NCBI GenBank assembly: GCA_005879675.1
Contig: VBJE01000070.1
Location: forward strand, 17,104-23,050
Direction: 5' to 3'
From: Chloroflexota bacterium
GTDB taxonomy: Bacteria > Chloroflexota > Dormibacteria > Dormibacterales > Dormibacteraceae
Length of the DNA stretch: 5,947 nt
Part shown: one piece after another, positions 1 to 5,947 of the stretch
Position numbering within the stretch: the first letter of the stretch is position 1
How the letters are laid out: each line of letters starts with the position of its first letter
Notes under the pieces: generated by a model
Databases searched by the model: none
What the model saw: only the letters and a program-made list of their open reading frames with translations
What the model was told of the DNA's origin: nothing
Position numbers and translations under genes: made by a program

Positions 1-1043
1 AGCCTGCGGCGGCGCTCGCGGAGCGCCTCTTCGCGCCTGGCCACCTGGGCGAGCGGGCTCAGCCTGCCCAACTCGTTCCCGGCGCGCGCGAGCCGCTCCA
101 CGCGCGACCGGATCAAGGCCGGCACGAGCTGAACCAGCCGCTGACGCTTCGTCGCCAGCCTCTCCAGGTCGCGGGCGATGCGCTGTCCGATCTCGCGGTC
201 GATCCGGCGCTGCCGCTCGCGCAGCTGCAGCTGCAGGTCCGCCTTCTTCGGCACCACGCGAGCCCCCGCCTCGGTCGGCGTCCTGCACTCGGCGTCGCCG
301 ACCAGGTCGGCGACCGTGCGGTCCGAAGTGTGGCCGAGCGCGGTAACGACCGGGAGCTTCGACTCGAGGATCGCCCGCGCCACGAGCTCCGTGTTGAAGG
401 CGTACATCTCCTCGAAGCTTCCACCGCCGCGCGCCAGCACGATGACGTCGGCGAGGGCCTCGTGGTTGCAGCGCCGCAGCGCGCGCGCGACGCTCATCGG
501 AGCCGCCGCGCCCTGCACCTGCACGGGGTAGACGACGATGCCCATGTTCGGGTAGCGCTCCCAGATCGTCTGCTGCAGGTCGTGGATGACGGCTCCCGTC
601 GGCGAGGTCAGCAGCGCCACGGACCGGGGAAGGAACGGAAGCTTGCGCTTGCGTTCGGGCGCGAAAGCGCCCTGGCTCTCGAGGCGGCGCTTCAGCTCTT
701 CGAGCTGAGCGCGCAGCTTGCCGACGTCATCGAACTCGACCTGGTCGACGATGAATCGGATGGTTCCGTACTGCGTCCAGTAGTCGACGCGCCCGCGGAA
801 GATGAAGACCTGGCCGTCTTCGGGGAGCGTCGTCACACGCCGTGCGTCGTCCGCGTAGATGAAGGCGTTGATCAGGCTCTGACCGTCGCGAATGACGAAG
901 CTGTAGTGGCCTTTGGCGCCCTGCTTCATGCCGCTCACCTCGCCTTTGAGCAGCAGCGCGGTGAGCGGCCGCAGCTCGCGCCGGATCTCGTTGGCGAGCT
1001 CGGTGACGGTATAGGGACGCTGAGCCTCCTCGGGCTTGAGCAC
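1..1043 (-). CDS. xseA: Exodeoxyribonuclease VII large subunit (partial, C-terminus off the left edge)
   Basis: Catalytic large subunit of exonuclease VII, a cytoplasmic nuclease that degrades single-stranded DNA from both ends together with XseB. The frame is open without interruption for 347 codons to the window edge. Residues about 8-105 form the N-terminal OB-fold (YTVTELANEIRREL, then KGEVSG and GHYSFVIRD). The nuclease domain follows, with SPTGAVIHD at 147-155, ARGGGSFEE at 204-212, and GHTSD at 237-241. D155, R205, H238 and D241 are present; as I recall, these are the catalytic residues at the same numbers in E. coli XseA, which supports the chosen start. From about residue 280 the chain becomes Arg/Leu/Gln-rich and helical, the start of the family's long coiled-coil region. 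The start is GTG: the next in-frame stop upstream is 36 nt away, with no ATG, GTG or TTG between. No Shine-Dalgarno is evident. It lies downstream of moaA in the same direction; no xseB is visible within the window. Confidence 0.96.
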   Translation of the reverse strand, partial: MLKPEEAQRPYTVTELANEIRRELRPLTALLLKGEVSGMKQGAKGHYSFVIRDGQSLINAFIYADDARRVTTLPEDGQVFIFRGRVDYWTQYGTIRFIVDQVEFDDVGKLRAQLEELKRRLESQGAFAPERKRKLPFLPRSVALLTSPTGAVIHDLQQTIWERYPNMGIVVYPVQVQGAAAPMSVARALRRCNHEALADVIVLARGGGSFEEMYAFNTELVARAILESKLPVVTALGHTSDRTVADLVGDAECRTPTEAGARVVPKKADLQLQLRERQRRIDREIGQRIARDLERLATKRQRLVQLVPALIRSRVERLARAGNELGRLSPLAQVARREEALRERRRR

Positions 1044-1050
1044 GGGGTCT

Positions 1051-1056
1051 AGCTTA
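1051..1056 (-). promoter_or_regulatory. Possible -10 element of a leaderless xseA promoter
   Basis: On the minus strand the hexamer TAAGCT fits the minimal TANNNT -10 pattern and ends 7 nt before the GTG start of xseA. That spacing would put the transcription start at or next to the start codon, consistent with the missing Shine-Dalgarno. No good -35 box lies 16-18 bp upstream. The hexamer is short and could be chance; the same geometry before moaA raises its weight somewhat. Confidence 0.3.
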
Positions 1057-1078
1057 GGGTCAGCGCATTCTTCCGTTG

Positions 1079-1174
1079 GTCCGGACTATCAACCCTTGGT
1101 CGCGCGCAACATGGGCGAGAGTCCGGACTATCAACCCTTGGTTGCGCGGAACATCGGCGAGAGTCCGGACTATC
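1079..1174. repeat. 42-bp tandem direct repeat, two full units plus a 12-bp third
   Basis: Unit 1 (1079-1120) and unit 2 (1121-1162) match at 39 of 42 positions; the differences are at unit positions 23, 29 and 36. A third unit begins at 1163 and keeps the first 12 bases, GTCCGGACTATC, before diverging. The array fills most of the 138-bp gap between the moaA stop and the xseA start. The period is a multiple of three, so it reads as a 14-residue repeat in open frames on both strands, but neither shows any sign of being a real protein. No further copy of GTCCGGACTATC occurs elsewhere in the window. Confidence 0.9.
1117..1174. promoter_or_regulatory. Phased near-palindromic sites, possible operators upstream of xseA
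   Basis: At 1117-1132 and 1159-1174 the sequence GAGAGTCCGGACTATC is a 16-bp dyad with only one mismatched base pair; its central ten bases AGTCCGGACT are perfectly symmetric. A weaker third copy, GTTGGTCCGGACTATC, sits at 1075-1090. The centres are exactly 42 bp apart, about four turns of B-DNA, so a bound dimer at each would face the same side. They lie roughly 40, 82 and 124 bp upstream of the xseA start. This arrangement suits a transcription-factor array, but I cannot name the regulator, and repeat expansion alone could explain it. Confidence 0.35.
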
Positions 1175-1181
1175 GGCCGGA

Positions 1182-2177
1182 TCAGCCCCCGATCTGGGAC
1201 ATCGATTTCGCCGGCTTGATGAAGCCCGGCTTGTTGATCAGGTGCCCTTCCTCTTTCCGCCAGATCGCGGTCTCGATCACCGAGCCGAGGTGGTCGTCCG
1301 AGACCCCGGAGCGCATGAGGTCGCGAAGCGGCGTCTCGTGGAGCGAGAACAGGCACGTGCGCAGTCCGCCCTCAGCCGTGAGCCGGACGCGGTTGCAGGT
1401 GGTGCAGAACGCCTGGCTGACGGAGGAGATGAAGCCGACCCCGCCCGTCGCGCCGTCGGCGAACGTGTAGCGGGTCGCCGGCCCGGGCCGCGTGTCCTCA
1501 AAGGGCACCAGCGGGAACTGATCTTCGATCTGCTCCTGGATCCGGCGGCTGGGGACGACCTGCTCGTTGGTCCAGATGTTGTCGCCGTCCAGGGGCATGA
1601 ACTCGATGAAGCGGACCTCGTAACCCTCGCTGTGGGCGAGACCCGCGAACTCGACCACCTCCTCGTCGTTGTGGCCCTTCATCACGACCATGTTCAGCTT
1701 GATGGGCCACAGGCCCGCCTCGCGCGCGGCGGTGATCCCGTCCATCACGCGGTCGAACGCGTCGCTTCGCGCCATGTCCTTGAAGGTGTCCATGCGGAGC
1801 GTGTCGAGCGAGATGTTGATGCGCTTGAGGCCCGCGTCCTTGAGCGCCTGCGCCTTCTGGCGCAGGAGGACGCCGTTGGTCGTCATCGTGATGTCGAGCG
1901 TCGGGTCGATCGCATTGATCATCCCGACCAGCTCCTCGAGCTTGACCCGCACCAACGGCTCGCCGCCGGTGATGCGGATGGTGCGGACGCCGTACCGCTC
2001 GACGAAGATCCGCGCCAGGCGCACGATCTCCTCGAAGCGCAGGATGTCCTCGCGCGCCAGCCACTTCAGCCCCTCCGCCGGCATGCAGTAGATGCAGCGG
2101 AAGTTGCAGCGGTCGGTGACCGAGATCCGAAGGTCGTCGGCGATCCGCCCATACGAGTCCAGGAGCCGGCGTGGCAT
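1182..2177 (-). CDS. moaA: GTP 3',8-cyclase MoaA (molybdenum cofactor biosynthesis)
   Basis: Radical SAM enzyme that converts GTP to (8S)-3',8-cyclo-7,8-dihydroguanosine 5'-triphosphate, the first step of molybdopterin synthesis, acting with MoaC in the cytoplasm. The 331-residue length is typical. The N-terminal radical SAM cluster motif CX3CX2C is C24, C28 and C31 within TDRCNFRCIYCMP. The SAM-binding GGEP is at 71-74 and TTNG at 99-102. The second 4Fe-4S site is C258, C261 and C275 in the CX2CX13C pattern, with the substrate-side arginines in NRVRL (R263, R265). The protein ends in the conserved QIGG tail (329-331), whose last two glycines are needed for activity in the family. ATG is the first plausible start and gives the usual N-terminus; no Shine-Dalgarno precedes it. 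It diverges from the acyl-CoA operon with only 20 bp between starts. No other molybdopterin gene is in the window. Confidence 0.98.
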   Translation of the reverse strand: MPRRLLDSYGRIADDLRISVTDRCNFRCIYCMPAEGLKWLAREDILRFEEIVRLARIFVERYGVRTIRITGGEPLVRVKLEELVGMINAIDPTLDITMTTNGVLLRQKAQALKDAGLKRINISLDTLRMDTFKDMARSDAFDRVMDGITAAREAGLWPIKLNMVVMKGHNDEEVVEFAGLAHSEGYEVRFIEFMPLDGDNIWTNEQVVPSRRIQEQIEDQFPLVPFEDTRPGPATRYTFADGATGGVGFISSVSQAFCTTCNRVRLTAEGGLRTCLFSLHETPLRDLMRSGVSDDHLGSVIETAIWRKEEGHLINKPGFIKPAKSMSQIGG

Positions 2178-2184
2178 TTAGCCG

Positions 2185-2190
2185 ATGATA
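2185..2190 (-). promoter_or_regulatory. Possible -10 element of a leaderless moaA promoter
   Basis: On the minus strand TATCAT matches the TATAAT consensus at five of six positions and ends 7 nt before the moaA ATG, so transcription would begin at about the start codon. The 20-bp divergent gap leaves no room for a normal leader. Read on the plus strand, the overlapping GATGAT (2184-2189) could serve the opposite gene, giving a shared symmetric -10 region. The -35 region would fall inside the divergent coding sequence and is weak. Confidence 0.4.
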
Positions 2191-2197
2191 GGGCGCG

Positions 2198-2971
<774 letters not shown>

Positions 2972-2974
2972 GAG

Positions 2975-3829
2975 ATGGCAACTGAGGTCGAGCAGCACAT
3001 ACACATCGACACCGAGGGCGGCATCGGCTGGATCCGCTTCAACCGGCCGGAGAAGATGAACGCCATCGGCGCGCTCACGCGCAAGCAACTGGGCGACGCG
3101 ATCAAGCAGGCGGAGCGCGATGACGCGGTCCGCGTCGTGGTCCTCGCCGGCTCAGGCCGCGCGTTCTCCTCCGGCGCCGATGTGACCGAGATGGTCCAGG
3201 GTCAGGGGGGTGCGCCGGGAGCCGGCTCCGCCGGGCCCGGCGCCTCAAGGGGGGACTCCCCCCCTCAGACCGGTATGCGCACGCCCGAAGACGTTGGCAA
3301 CGTGCTGCGCAACGAGTACATGCCCATGCTCGTGCGCCTGCGGACAATGCCCAAGCCGGTAATCGCCGCCATGAACGGACCCGCGGTTGGCATCGGCGCG
3401 AGCTTCGCCCTCGCCTGCGACATCCGGATTGCGACGCCGGAGGCATACATCCTCGAGGCGTTCGTCAACATCGGACTCGCGCCGGACGGCGGTGTCAGCT
3501 GGCTGCTGCCTCGTCTCGCCGGCACGGGCGTCGCGTACGAGATGTTCTTCAGCGGCAAGCCGCTGTCCGCCGCCGACGCGCACCGTCTCGGCGTCATCAA
3601 CAGGCTGGTGCCCGCCGACCGGCTCGAGGAGGAGGTCCGCGACCTCGCCAACCAGCTCGCGGCGCAGCCTCGTCAGGCGATGGCCGGCGCGAAGCGGGCG
3701 GTCAACCACGCGCTCACGTCCAGCTACGAGGAGGCGATGGAGTTCGAGTCCTACCTCCAGGAGGCACAGGCCGGGAGCAGCGAGTTCGCCGAGGGAGTCC
3801 AGAACTTCCTCGCCCGCCGGAAGAAGTAG
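2975..3829 (+). CDS. Enoyl-CoA isomerase-type crotonase (PaaG-like)
   Basis: Crotonase-fold protein, probably an acyl-CoA double-bond isomerase; the best family match is PaaG, 2-(1,2-epoxy-1,2-dihydrophenyl)acetyl-CoA isomerase. Oxyanion-hole segment FSSGADVTEM is at 64-73 and NGPAVGIGAS at 134-143. Neither hydratase glutamate is present: the first position is S143 and the second, in AFVNIG, is F163. Instead D171 in LAPDGGVSWLLPR sits where PaaG-type isomerases have their catalytic aspartate. The family is about 262 residues; this one is 284, the excess being a Gly/Pro/Ser-rich stretch at about 76-100 encoded by palindromic DNA, in the loop after GADVTEM that varies in crotonases. It starts 3 bp after the hydratase stop. 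The isomerase role is inferred from residues; the precise substrate is not shown. Confidence 0.88.
   Translation: MATEVEQHIHIDTEGGIGWIRFNRPEKMNAIGALTRKQLGDAIKQAERDDAVRVVVLAGSGRAFSSGADVTEMVQGQGGAPGAGSAGPGASRGDSPPQTGMRTPEDVGNVLRNEYMPMLVRLRTMPKPVIAAMNGPAVGIGASFALACDIRIATPEAYILEAFVNIGLAPDGGVSWLLPRLAGTGVAYEMFFSGKPLSAADAHRLGVINRLVPADRLEEEVRDLANQLAAQPRQAMAGAKRAVNHALTSSYEEAMEFESYLQEAQAGSSEFAEGVQNFLARRKK
3218..3265. repeat. Three adjoining palindromes within the PaaG-like coding sequence
   Basis: GGAGCCGGCTCC (3218-3229) is a perfect 12-bp palindrome. CGCCGGGCCCGGCG (3229-3242) is a perfect 14-bp palindrome that starts on its last base. GGGGGGACTCCCCCC (3249-3263) is a fold-back centred on 3256, with CCTCA at both 3243-3247 and 3263-3267. 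Another six-G run at 3205-3210 could pair alternatively with the C run. Together they encode the low-complexity insert at residues about 82-97. This looks like a short palindromic element tolerated in frame, though plain G+C-driven loop growth is possible. Confidence 0.65.
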
Positions 3830-5028
3830 TGCCAGAGGCGGTCATCGTCGCCACGGCGAGGACGCCGATGGGGCGCTATGGGGGCCAGCTGAAAGACGTC
3901 CGTCCCGACGACCTCGCCGCCATCGTCCTGAGGGAGGCCTGCCAGCGCGCGCAGGTCAAGCCTGAGGAGGTCGAGGACGTGATTCTCGGCTGCGCCAACC
4001 AGGCGGGCGAGGACAACCGCAACGTGGCCCGGATGGCGCTGCTCCTCGCCGGCTTTCCGGTCGAGGTGCCGGGCCAGACCGTGAACCGCCTCTGCGGCTC
4101 GGGCATGCAGGCGACCATCAACGCCGCGCGCGAGATCCAGGTGGGAGCAGCGGACATCGTGGTCGCCGGCGGGGTCGAGAGCATGACCCGCGCGCCGTGG
4201 GTCATGTCGAAGCCGGGGGACGGATTTCCGCGCGGCCCTCAGACCGTCTACGACACCGCGCTCGGCTGGCGCCTGGTCAACCCGAAGATGGCCGCGATGT
4301 ACGGCACGCTCCAGATGGGGGAGACCGCCGAACGCGTGGCGCAGAAGTACGAAGTCTCGCGCGAGGACCAGGACGCATTCGCCCTCCGGAGCCACCAGCG
4401 GGCCGTCGCCGCGCAGCGCTCGGGCCGGCTGGCGGAGGAGATCATCGCGGTGCAGGTGCCGCAGCGCAAAGGCGAGCCGCTCAGCCTGACCGACGATGAG
4501 GGACCGCGGCCGGACTCCTCCCTCGAGGCGTTGGCGAAGCTCAAGCCGGCGTTCGCGGACAACGGTTCGGTCACTGCCGGCAACGCCTCCCCCCTGAACG
4601 ACGGCGCGACGGCGCTCGTGCTGATGTCCGACGCGAAGGCCCTGGAGCGCGGGCTGAAGCCGATGGCGCGGTTGGTGTCGGCCGCCCCTGCCGGCGTGCA
4701 TCCCGACTACATGGGCATCGGGCCGGTGCCGTCGTCGCTCAAGGCCCTCGAGAAGGCGGGCCTCGAGCCGGCTGACATGGGCGTGGTCGAGCTGAACGAG
4801 GCCTTCGCCTCCCAATCCGTCGCGTGCATGCGGCTGCTCGGGCTGGACGAGGACAAGGTCAACATCAACGGCGGCGCGATCGCGCTGGGCCATCCGCTGG
4901 GATCGAGCGGTGCTCGTCTCGTGGCGACGCTCGTGCGGGAGATGGAGCACCGCGACGCGGAGTACGGGCTGGCGACCATGTGCATCGGCGTCGGGCAGGG
5001 CATCGCCTCGGTCTGGCAGAGAATCTGA
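3829..5028 (+). CDS. Acetyl-CoA acyltransferase (thiolase, PaaJ/PcaF-like)
   Basis: Degradative thiolase that cleaves 3-oxoacyl-CoA with CoA to acetyl-CoA and a shortened acyl-CoA. At 399 residues it matches the PaaJ/PcaF size. The acyl-accepting cysteine is C89 in NRLCGSGMQA. The C-terminal half has NEAFA at 323-327, the catalytic histidine H355 in GHPLGSSGAR, and the second cysteine C385 in CIGVGQG. GCANQAGEDNRNVARMALLLAGFP (two overlapping pieces, 54-77) and AGGVESM with RAPWVM are the pattern seen in beta-ketoadipyl-CoA and phenylacetate-pathway thiolases, but FadA-type enzymes share much of it, so the substrate remains open. The start is GTG, sharing one base with the TAG stop of the PaaG-like gene (TAGTG); GGAAG at 3819-3823 is a fair ribosome site 5 nt away. 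Translation is probably coupled to the gene before it. Confidence 0.94.
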   Translation: MPEAVIVATARTPMGRYGGQLKDVRPDDLAAIVLREACQRAQVKPEEVEDVILGCANQAGEDNRNVARMALLLAGFPVEVPGQTVNRLCGSGMQATINAAREIQVGAADIVVAGGVESMTRAPWVMSKPGDGFPRGPQTVYDTALGWRLVNPKMAAMYGTLQMGETAERVAQKYEVSREDQDAFALRSHQRAVAAQRSGRLAEEIIAVQVPQRKGEPLSLTDDEGPRPDSSLEALAKLKPAFADNGSVTAGNASPLNDGATALVLMSDAKALERGLKPMARLVSAAPAGVHPDYMGIGPVPSSLKALEKAGLEPADMGVVELNEAFASQSVACMRLLGLDEDKVNINGGAIALGHPLGSSGARLVATLVREMEHRDAEYGLATMCIGVGQGIASVWQRI

Positions 5029-5711
5029 GCGAACGCGATCCCGCCGCTGTGCGGTCGATGTTCGACCGCATCGCGGGTCGCTACGACCGGGTCAACACCG
5101 TCCTTTCAGCGGGCACCGACGCCGGTTGGCGACGGCGTGCCGCGCGCGAGACCGGCCTGAGGCCGGGAGGCTCGGCGCTCGACGTGGCGTGCGGCTCCGG
5201 CAAGCTCACCGCTGAGCTCGCGAAGCTCGCCGGCCAGGGCGGCCGCGTCGTCGGCCTCGATTTCAGCGCCCAGATGCTCGAGGTTGCGCGCCGCGACCAC
5301 GCCGCAATCGAGTTCATCGAGGGAGACGCGCTGAGCCTGCCGTTCGACGGCGCGAGCTTCGACGCCTCGACCATCGCCTTCGGCCTGCGCAACCTCGCCG
5401 ATCCGGTGCGCGGCCTGCGCGAGATGCTCCGCGTCATCAGGCCGTATGGGCGGGCGGTCGTGCTCGAGTTCGTGCGCCCGCCGCGAGGGCTGGCCGGCAG
5501 CGCCTATCGGGTCTACCTGCGTACCGTCCTTCCCACGCTGGGCGGGCTCCTCTCCGGAGAGCCCCGTGCGTACCGCTACCTGAGCGACACCGTCGACTCC
5601 TACCGGACGCCCGGCGAGCTGGCGGACATGGCGGTGCGCGCGGGCTGGTCGAACGTGAAACACGTCGGCCTCGCGGCCGGCACAGTGGGGATCATTTCGG
5701 GCGCGCAGTAA
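5025..5711 (+). CDS. menG: Demethylmenaquinone methyltransferase (MenG/UbiE family)
   Basis: SAM-dependent C-methyltransferase for the last step of menaquinone synthesis. Conserved parts, with residues counted from 5025: MFDRIAGRYDRVNTVLS (12-28), a form of the UbiE signature 1 with D in place of the usual H; SAM motif ALDVACGSGKL; VVGLDFSAQML; AFGLRN; RVIRPYGRAVVLEF, where the second glycine-rich signature (KPGG) is RPYG; and TAGxVxI-type ending AAGTVGIISG. The start is uncertain. In-frame choices are GTG 4980, CTG 5025, GTG 5049 and ATG 5058. I favour CTG 5025 because homology to actinobacterial MenG extends upstream of 5049 (SERDPAAVRSMFD resembles the DKDP..VA.MFD N-terminus of the mycobacterial protein), because it gives the usual length (228 residues), and because CTGA overlaps the thiolase stop. 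A standard gene caller would probably report GTG 5049 or GTG 4980. It is the last gene of the operon. Confidence 0.93.
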   Translation: MSERDPAAVRSMFDRIAGRYDRVNTVLSAGTDAGWRRRAARETGLRPGGSALDVACGSGKLTAELAKLAGQGGRVVGLDFSAQMLEVARRDHAAIEFIEGDALSLPFDGASFDASTIAFGLRNLADPVRGLREMLRVIRPYGRAVVLEFVRPPRGLAGSAYRVYLRTVLPTLGGLLSGEPRAYRYLSDTVDSYRTPGELADMAVRAGWSNVKHVGLAAGTVGIISGAQ

Positions 5712-5754
5712 CGGTTCCCCAGAGGGACTGTTCTAGCACCTCCGCCCCGGCGAC

Positions 5755-5947
5755 CTAGGAGGTCCGGTCGACCGCCGAGCGTGCCACGCCCACGAGGACG
5801 GGGCGCATGCCATCGAGCTCCACCGTTTCCAGCTCGCGCACGGCCTCGTCGATGAGAGCGCGCGCCTCCCGGCGCACGCGCGGCAGCGCGTCGGTCGACG
5901 CGACGAGCTCCGTCACGCGGCCCACCTCGGCGTCTCCAAGCGTGCCG
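5755..5947 (-). CDS. Probable polyprenyl diphosphate synthase, C-terminal fragment
   Basis: Only the last 63 residues are in the window; the rest lies beyond the right edge. The visible part reads VGRVTELVASTDALPRVRRE, then ARALIDEAVRELETVELD and ends VLVGVARSAVDRTS. This matches the C-terminal end of trans-isoprenyl diphosphate synthases (IspA/IspB/HepT type): a stretch after the second aspartate-rich motif with a small residue pair then a helix rich in Ala/Arg/Glu, and the final ALLxLAxxVVxR-like helix. The catalytic DDxxD motifs are outside the window, so the family call rests on the tail only. The family makes prenyl diphosphates, including the menaquinone side chain, which fits the convergent menG gene 43 bp away. 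In Bacillus, menG lies between the two heptaprenyl diphosphate synthase genes. Confidence 0.68.
   Translation of the reverse strand, partial: GTLGDAEVGRVTELVASTDALPRVRREARALIDEAVRELETVELDGMRPVLVGVARSAVDRTS

Noticed and set aside
330..1052. Long plus-strand open frame over the left third
   Set aside because: It is antisense to xseA, whose minus-strand frame is uninterrupted and has all family motifs. The plus-strand translation is Arg/Asp/Leu-biased with no recognisable domain.
1079..1174. Short regular repeats as a CRISPR array
   Set aside because: The 42-bp units are contiguous with near-identical full length; there are no unique spacers and no cas genes.
1163..1182. Hairpin TCCGG/CCGGA directly after the moaA stop as a terminator
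   Set aside because: The stem is only 5 bp and has no following T run. It also reuses the dyad of the third repeat unit.
1036..1470. Plus-strand open frame carrying a 14-residue repeat (PDYQPLVARN type) in 1036-1470
   Set aside because: The repeat simply reflects the 42-bp DNA unit, which is also open on the other strand. The rest of the frame is antisense to moaA, which has strong family motifs.
2178..2197. Molybdenum-cofactor riboswitch upstream of moaA
   Set aside because: Only 20 bp separate the divergent start codons, far too short for that RNA, and the likely start site is at the ATG itself.
5738..5763. ACCTCC/GGAGGT inverted repeat between menG and the convergent gene as a bidirectional terminator
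   Set aside because: A 6-bp stem with a 14-base loop, no T run on either strand, and it overlaps the end of the minus-strand coding sequence. Too weak to call.

Overview
The window is about two-thirds G+C. It carries a compact, clearly bacterial, ordinary-looking gene set with seven protein-coding genes, two of them cut by the window edges. No tRNA, rRNA, CRISPR array or transposase was seen. The high G+C, the menaquinone-type methyltransferase and the protein flavour (MoaA and MenG with actinobacterial-style N-termini, an EchA8/PaaF-like hydratase) suggest an actinobacterium, or another high-G+C menaquinone-using lineage such as Chloroflexota or Dormibacterota. The sequence alone does not settle which.

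Left part, minus strand (1-2177): moaA (molybdopterin precursor synthesis) lies upstream of xseA (exonuclease VII large subunit), which runs off the left edge. The 138 bp between them hold a 42-bp tandem repeat whose core is a 16-bp near-palindrome, repeated at a spacing of four helical turns just upstream of xseA. This is the most unusual non-coding structure in the window. moaA and xseA both have a -10-like hexamer ending 7 nt before their start codons, which fits leaderless transcription.

Central part, plus strand (2198-5711): a tightly packed operon starts only 20 bp from the divergent moaA. It encodes an enoyl-CoA hydratase with both catalytic glutamates, a PaaG-like crotonase that lacks the glutamates but has the isomerase aspartate, a thiolase of the PaaJ/PcaF type, and a MenG/UbiE methyltransferase. 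The hydratase-isomerase-thiolase order resembles E. coli paaF-paaG-...-paaJ without the dehydrogenase. The genes probably handle acyl-CoA breakdown, of phenylacetate-derived or other unusual acyl chains. The isomerase gene has an in-frame Gly/Pro/Ser-rich insert made of three adjoining DNA palindromes.

Right edge, minus strand (5755-5947): the C-terminal end of a probable polyprenyl diphosphate synthase converges on menG. MenG methylates demethylmenaquinone, and a polyprenyl diphosphate synthase makes the quinone side chain, so this end looks like a menaquinone neighbourhood. I see no convincing wholly new system. The points worth following up are the phased repeat array, the palindromic coding insert and the incomplete beta-oxidation cassette joined to menG.
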